Of a stretch of DNA of 64,000 bases, positions 62,084 through 64,000 are shown piece after piece. The notes beneath the pieces are model-generated. The model worked only from the letters and a program-made list of their open reading frames with translations, ran no database searches and had not been told where the DNA came from. This DNA comes from Myxococcota bacterium. Its GTDB lineage: Bacteria; Myxococcota_A; UBA796; JAFGLY01. How positions within the stretch are numbered: the stretch's first letter is position 1; every line of letters starts with the position of its first letter. Both the position numbers and the translations under genes were made by a program. The stretch is taken from assembly GCA_024276675.1 (NCBI GenBank), contig JAJRWT010000064.1, positions 53,515 to 117,514 on the forward strand, in the 5' to 3' direction.

Positions 62084-63331
62084 ATGAACGCACGTTTTTC
62101 GGCGATATTGCTGTGCCTTGCAGCCGGGGTCGCGCAGGCCGAGGGGAGCGACTGGCAGCCATCATTGGGTGGCCAATACAGGATCAACGCCTACAGCGCC
62201 GACAACGACGACGGGAATGGTCGACAGGCGGCGGCCAGAGCAAGGATTCGGCAAAACCTGGACATGGCTCCCTTGCCCGGCCTATCGACCCACCTTCAGC
62301 TCGAGTTGGGACACACGGTCGAAAACATCACTACTACGGCAGCATCTGGACAGTATCTCGGCGTTCGTCATGCTGTCATCGAGTTTCGAGCCGACGACCG
62401 CACCGGCTTTCAGGCAGGCGTGGTACCGCTGGGCGACAGAATGGGCGATGTCCTGTTTTCCAGTGATTGGGACTACAACCCCCTGGCGCTTTCTCTGTTC
62501 GCTCCGTTGGCGGGGGGGGAGCTGCGGGTGTTCGCGGCCACGCTGATGGAGGGCTCGGAGCAGGACTCGACCGACGACTTCACGCACTACCAGTTGGACT
62601 TCACCGGACCAATCGGCGGCCGTCACGAGTTGGACCTGGACCTGTCTCTGGTCACGACACGGGGTGGCGATGAAGACATCCATGTTCACGCAAATGCTGG
62701 CCTGTCACTTCAACTTCACTTTTCGGAGGATCTTGCGCTGCGCAGCACACTGCTGGGCTCCTACACCGAGAAGGAGCTGCTTGACACCGATGCCGACGGC
62801 GATGGCCTGGCGGCGCTGCTCTCGCTGGAAACAGGCTTCGGCCTGAGCCTTCTTGGGACCTGGGCCAGCGGCCGTGAAGACGCCTCCGGTTTTCTTCCGC
62901 TCATGGCCCTGCCCGGCGCCAACGGCTACTGGGGCTACACTGGCATACTCACCGTCCAGGGACCCACGGACACTGGTTTCGACGGCGACGCGGTGAACAT
63001 CTCCAACAACGGCCACGGGATGGCCTCCACCCAGGTCCGTCTCCTGCGCCCGGTTGTCGGCAACCTGAGCATCCACCTGGCTGGCGGCTGGTTTGGCGGA
63101 ACGCGGGTTTCAGGTTCCAGGGACGAACTCGTGGGCATCGACCTTCTTGCCATGGGCTCGTTCCATTTCAACAGCTTCCTGGCTCTCGATTCCGGAGTGG
63201 CCTATGCCCGGCTTGGTGATTCTGTCTCCGGCTACTCCGCCGGAATGAGTGGTATTTCGACTTTCAACCAGGGTTCCGGCGAGAGGCGAGACAAGTGCGC
63301 GGTCTTTTCCCGGTTACAGGCCGAGTTCTAG
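62084..63331 (+). CDS. Outer-membrane beta-barrel protein closing the reductase operon
   Basis: A 415-residue exported protein: signal peptide (AILLCLAAGVAQA), then strands of a beta-barrel through the whole length (TGFQAGVVPLGDRMGDVLFSS, LALRSTLLGSYTEKELL, LSIHLAGGWFGGTRV) ending in Phe, the outer-membrane assembly signal. It resembles alginate-export/porin-type barrels in general shape. One Asp-rich loop (DTDADGDGLAA) may bind calcium. It lies 6 bp after the molybdoenzyme stop and so is part of the operon. With the porin at 55351 it would give the operon two outer-membrane pores. The specific solute is unknown. Confidence 0.75.
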   Translation: MNARFSAILLCLAAGVAQAEGSDWQPSLGGQYRINAYSADNDDGNGRQAAARARIRQNLDMAPLPGLSTHLQLELGHTVENITTTAASGQYLGVRHAVIEFRADDRTGFQAGVVPLGDRMGDVLFSSDWDYNPLALSLFAPLAGGELRVFAATLMEGSEQDSTDDFTHYQLDFTGPIGGRHELDLDLSLVTTRGGDEDIHVHANAGLSLQLHFSEDLALRSTLLGSYTEKELLDTDADGDGLAALLSLETGFGLSLLGTWASGREDASGFLPLMALPGANGYWGYTGILTVQGPTDTGFDGDAVNISNNGHGMASTQVRLLRPVVGNLSIHLAGGWFGGTRVSGSRDELVGIDLLAMGSFHFNSFLALDSGVAYARLGDSVSGYSAGMSGISTFNQGSGERRDKCAVFSRLQAEF

Positions 63332-63823
63332 GAGCATATAGGAGCCGTCGGGAAAGAGGTAGCCGAAGGTGACGCTCCTGCACAAAAGCTGAAGCATTGC
63401 ACCCGGGAGCGCAGGCTTCCAGCCTCCGCAAGGTCGCTGGAAAAGGCATTCTCACCGAGGACCAGCGAGGGCGAGACGCCCTCGCTCCCAGGGTTGGGCA
63501 TCAGCCATGCACATGCAGGAGTGTCTGTCTATCGCCGTATTCGCTCGTAGTCCCGGCTTCTGCTGCCGTCGGCCTCGCGTATGACCAGCGGCGGCGGATC
63601 GTGGCGAGGGCCTTCACCTTGGATTGTTCAGGGATGCGATGATGGAGCTGACCTCTTCGCAACAAGGCGGCCGCCTCCGGAATGGACCCACAGCGCAGAC
63701 AGCAGCTTCTCATCTTCCATCGTTTCCTGATCCTTCCCTTGCTGGAAGTGCTGTACCTGGCTTCGCACCTGCTGGGCCGGATGGCGAAGATAGGGGCGAG
63801 AAGCAGCGAGAACGGCGCACGCA
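63332..63823. other. Non-coding stretch after the reductase operon
   Basis: About 490 bp with no recognisable gene. It begins with GGAGCCGTCGGGAAA (63341-63355), also found at 24545-24559. It continues with extragenic palindromes (63413-63485) and then sequence that is open in several frames but without a known protein pattern. Confidence 0.55.
63413..63485. repeat. Extragenic palindromes (REP-like)
   Basis: AGGCT-tcc-AGCCT at 63413-63425 and the perfect hairpin GCGAGGGCG-aga-CGCCCTCGC at 63465-63485, each flanked by GGGAGCG / CGCTCCC. They have the look of dispersed palindromic extragenic elements. Dispersal cannot be checked in one window. Confidence 0.6.
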
Positions 63824-64000
63824 GGGCGCAAACCGGACCGAAGTCGGTGTATACCCCGGGGTATAGGGGCAGTTCGGTCCGCAAAGGGGCGCAAAACCGG
63901 ACCGAAGTCGGTGTATACCCCGGGGTATGGGGGCAGTTCGGTCCGCAAAGGGGCGCAAAAGCGGACCGAAGTCGGTGTATACCCCGGGGTATGGGGGCAG
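63824..64000. repeat. Tandem array of a 63-64 bp unit with nested inverted repeats
   Basis: Units start at 63824, 63887 and 63951 (GGGCGCAAA), the last cut by the window edge. Each has an outer 9-bp inverted repeat CGGACCGAA (63834-63842) / TTCGGTCCG (63873-63881) and an inner palindrome TATACCCCGGGGTATA (63850-63865; shorter in later copies). Copies differ by only a few bases. The period is not a multiple of three, so it is not coding. Confidence 0.85.

Noticed and set aside
63501..63948. Small proteins in the terminal non-coding region
   Set aside because: Frames cross the tandem repeat, whose period is not a multiple of three, have no ribosome site and give no known family.
63824..64000. 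CRISPR array
   Set aside because: Units are identical along their whole length, without unique spacers, and no cas gene is seen.

Overview
The window is high-GC DNA with dense coding on both strands and no rRNA or tRNA gene that I could find. It most likely comes from a myxobacterium-like organism (Myxococcota or a close deltaproteobacterial relative). The evidence is four secreted proteins with MYXO-CTERM-type tails (Cys-rich motif, hydrophobic helix, Arg-rich end), many lipoproteins, and many Asp-rich calcium-binding repeats (thrombospondin type 3 and DxDGDG motifs). It also has the mix of FG-GAP, lamin-tail, CotH, arylsulfotransferase-like and metalloprotease proteins usual in that group.

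Layout. 1-13.7 kb: a truncated CotH-kinase-like lipoprotein diverges from a fungalysin-like metalloprotease. The protease is translationally coupled to a deoxynucleoside kinase and followed by an HD phosphohydrolase and an outer-membrane protein of unknown role. Then come a lamin-tail MYXO-CTERM protein coupled to an arylsulfotransferase-like lipoprotein, an M20 amidohydrolase, and a protein with two cyclic-nucleotide-binding domains. 13.9-19.6 kb: a seven-heme cytochrome c coupled to a b-type cytochrome, urocanate hydratase, and a GT-C glycosyltransferase. 19.6-28.7 kb: a HEFNH metalloprotease-like protein, a dnaJ gene interrupted by an in-frame TAA, a caspase-fold protein lacking the catalytic Cys, a Crp/Fnr regulator, an FG-GAP lipoprotein and an SGNH-like membrane protein. 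28.9-34.3 kb: a very large double-ATPase acyl-CoA dehydratase activase and a TetR regulator, with palindromic operators between them. 34.6-50.5 kb: lipoproteins, a membrane protein joining SPFH-like, phosphodiesterase and TPR parts, a VWA/TSP3 lipoprotein, a Spy-like protein, a 25-repeat TSP3 surface protein coupled to an OmpA-family protein, and a degenerate alkaline-phosphatase-superfamily protein. 50.9-63.3 kb: a nitronate-monooxygenase-like enzyme, then a complete respiratory locus.

The respiratory locus is the most coherent system. It comprises a membrane-anchored PhnD-like binding protein, a sensor kinase, a NarL-type regulator, a porin, a TtrB-like ferredoxin, a TtrC/NrfD-like quinol dehydrogenase, a TtrA-like molybdoenzyme and a second outer-membrane barrel. 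The B-C-A order and PhnD-like sensing resemble Salmonella ttrSR-ttrBCA, but here the sensor and kinase are separate proteins and two porins bracket the enzyme. The substrate (tetrathionate, thiosulfate or another oxyanion) cannot be fixed from sequence alone.

The right end (63.3-64.0 kb) is non-coding. It holds extragenic palindromes and a tandem array of a 63-64 bp unit with nested inverted repeats that runs off the window. By hand count all 38 recognisable coding sequences whose 3' end lies in the window stop at TGA (23) or TAG (15), none at TAA. The only TAA noticed inside a recognisable gene frame is the one in dnaJ.
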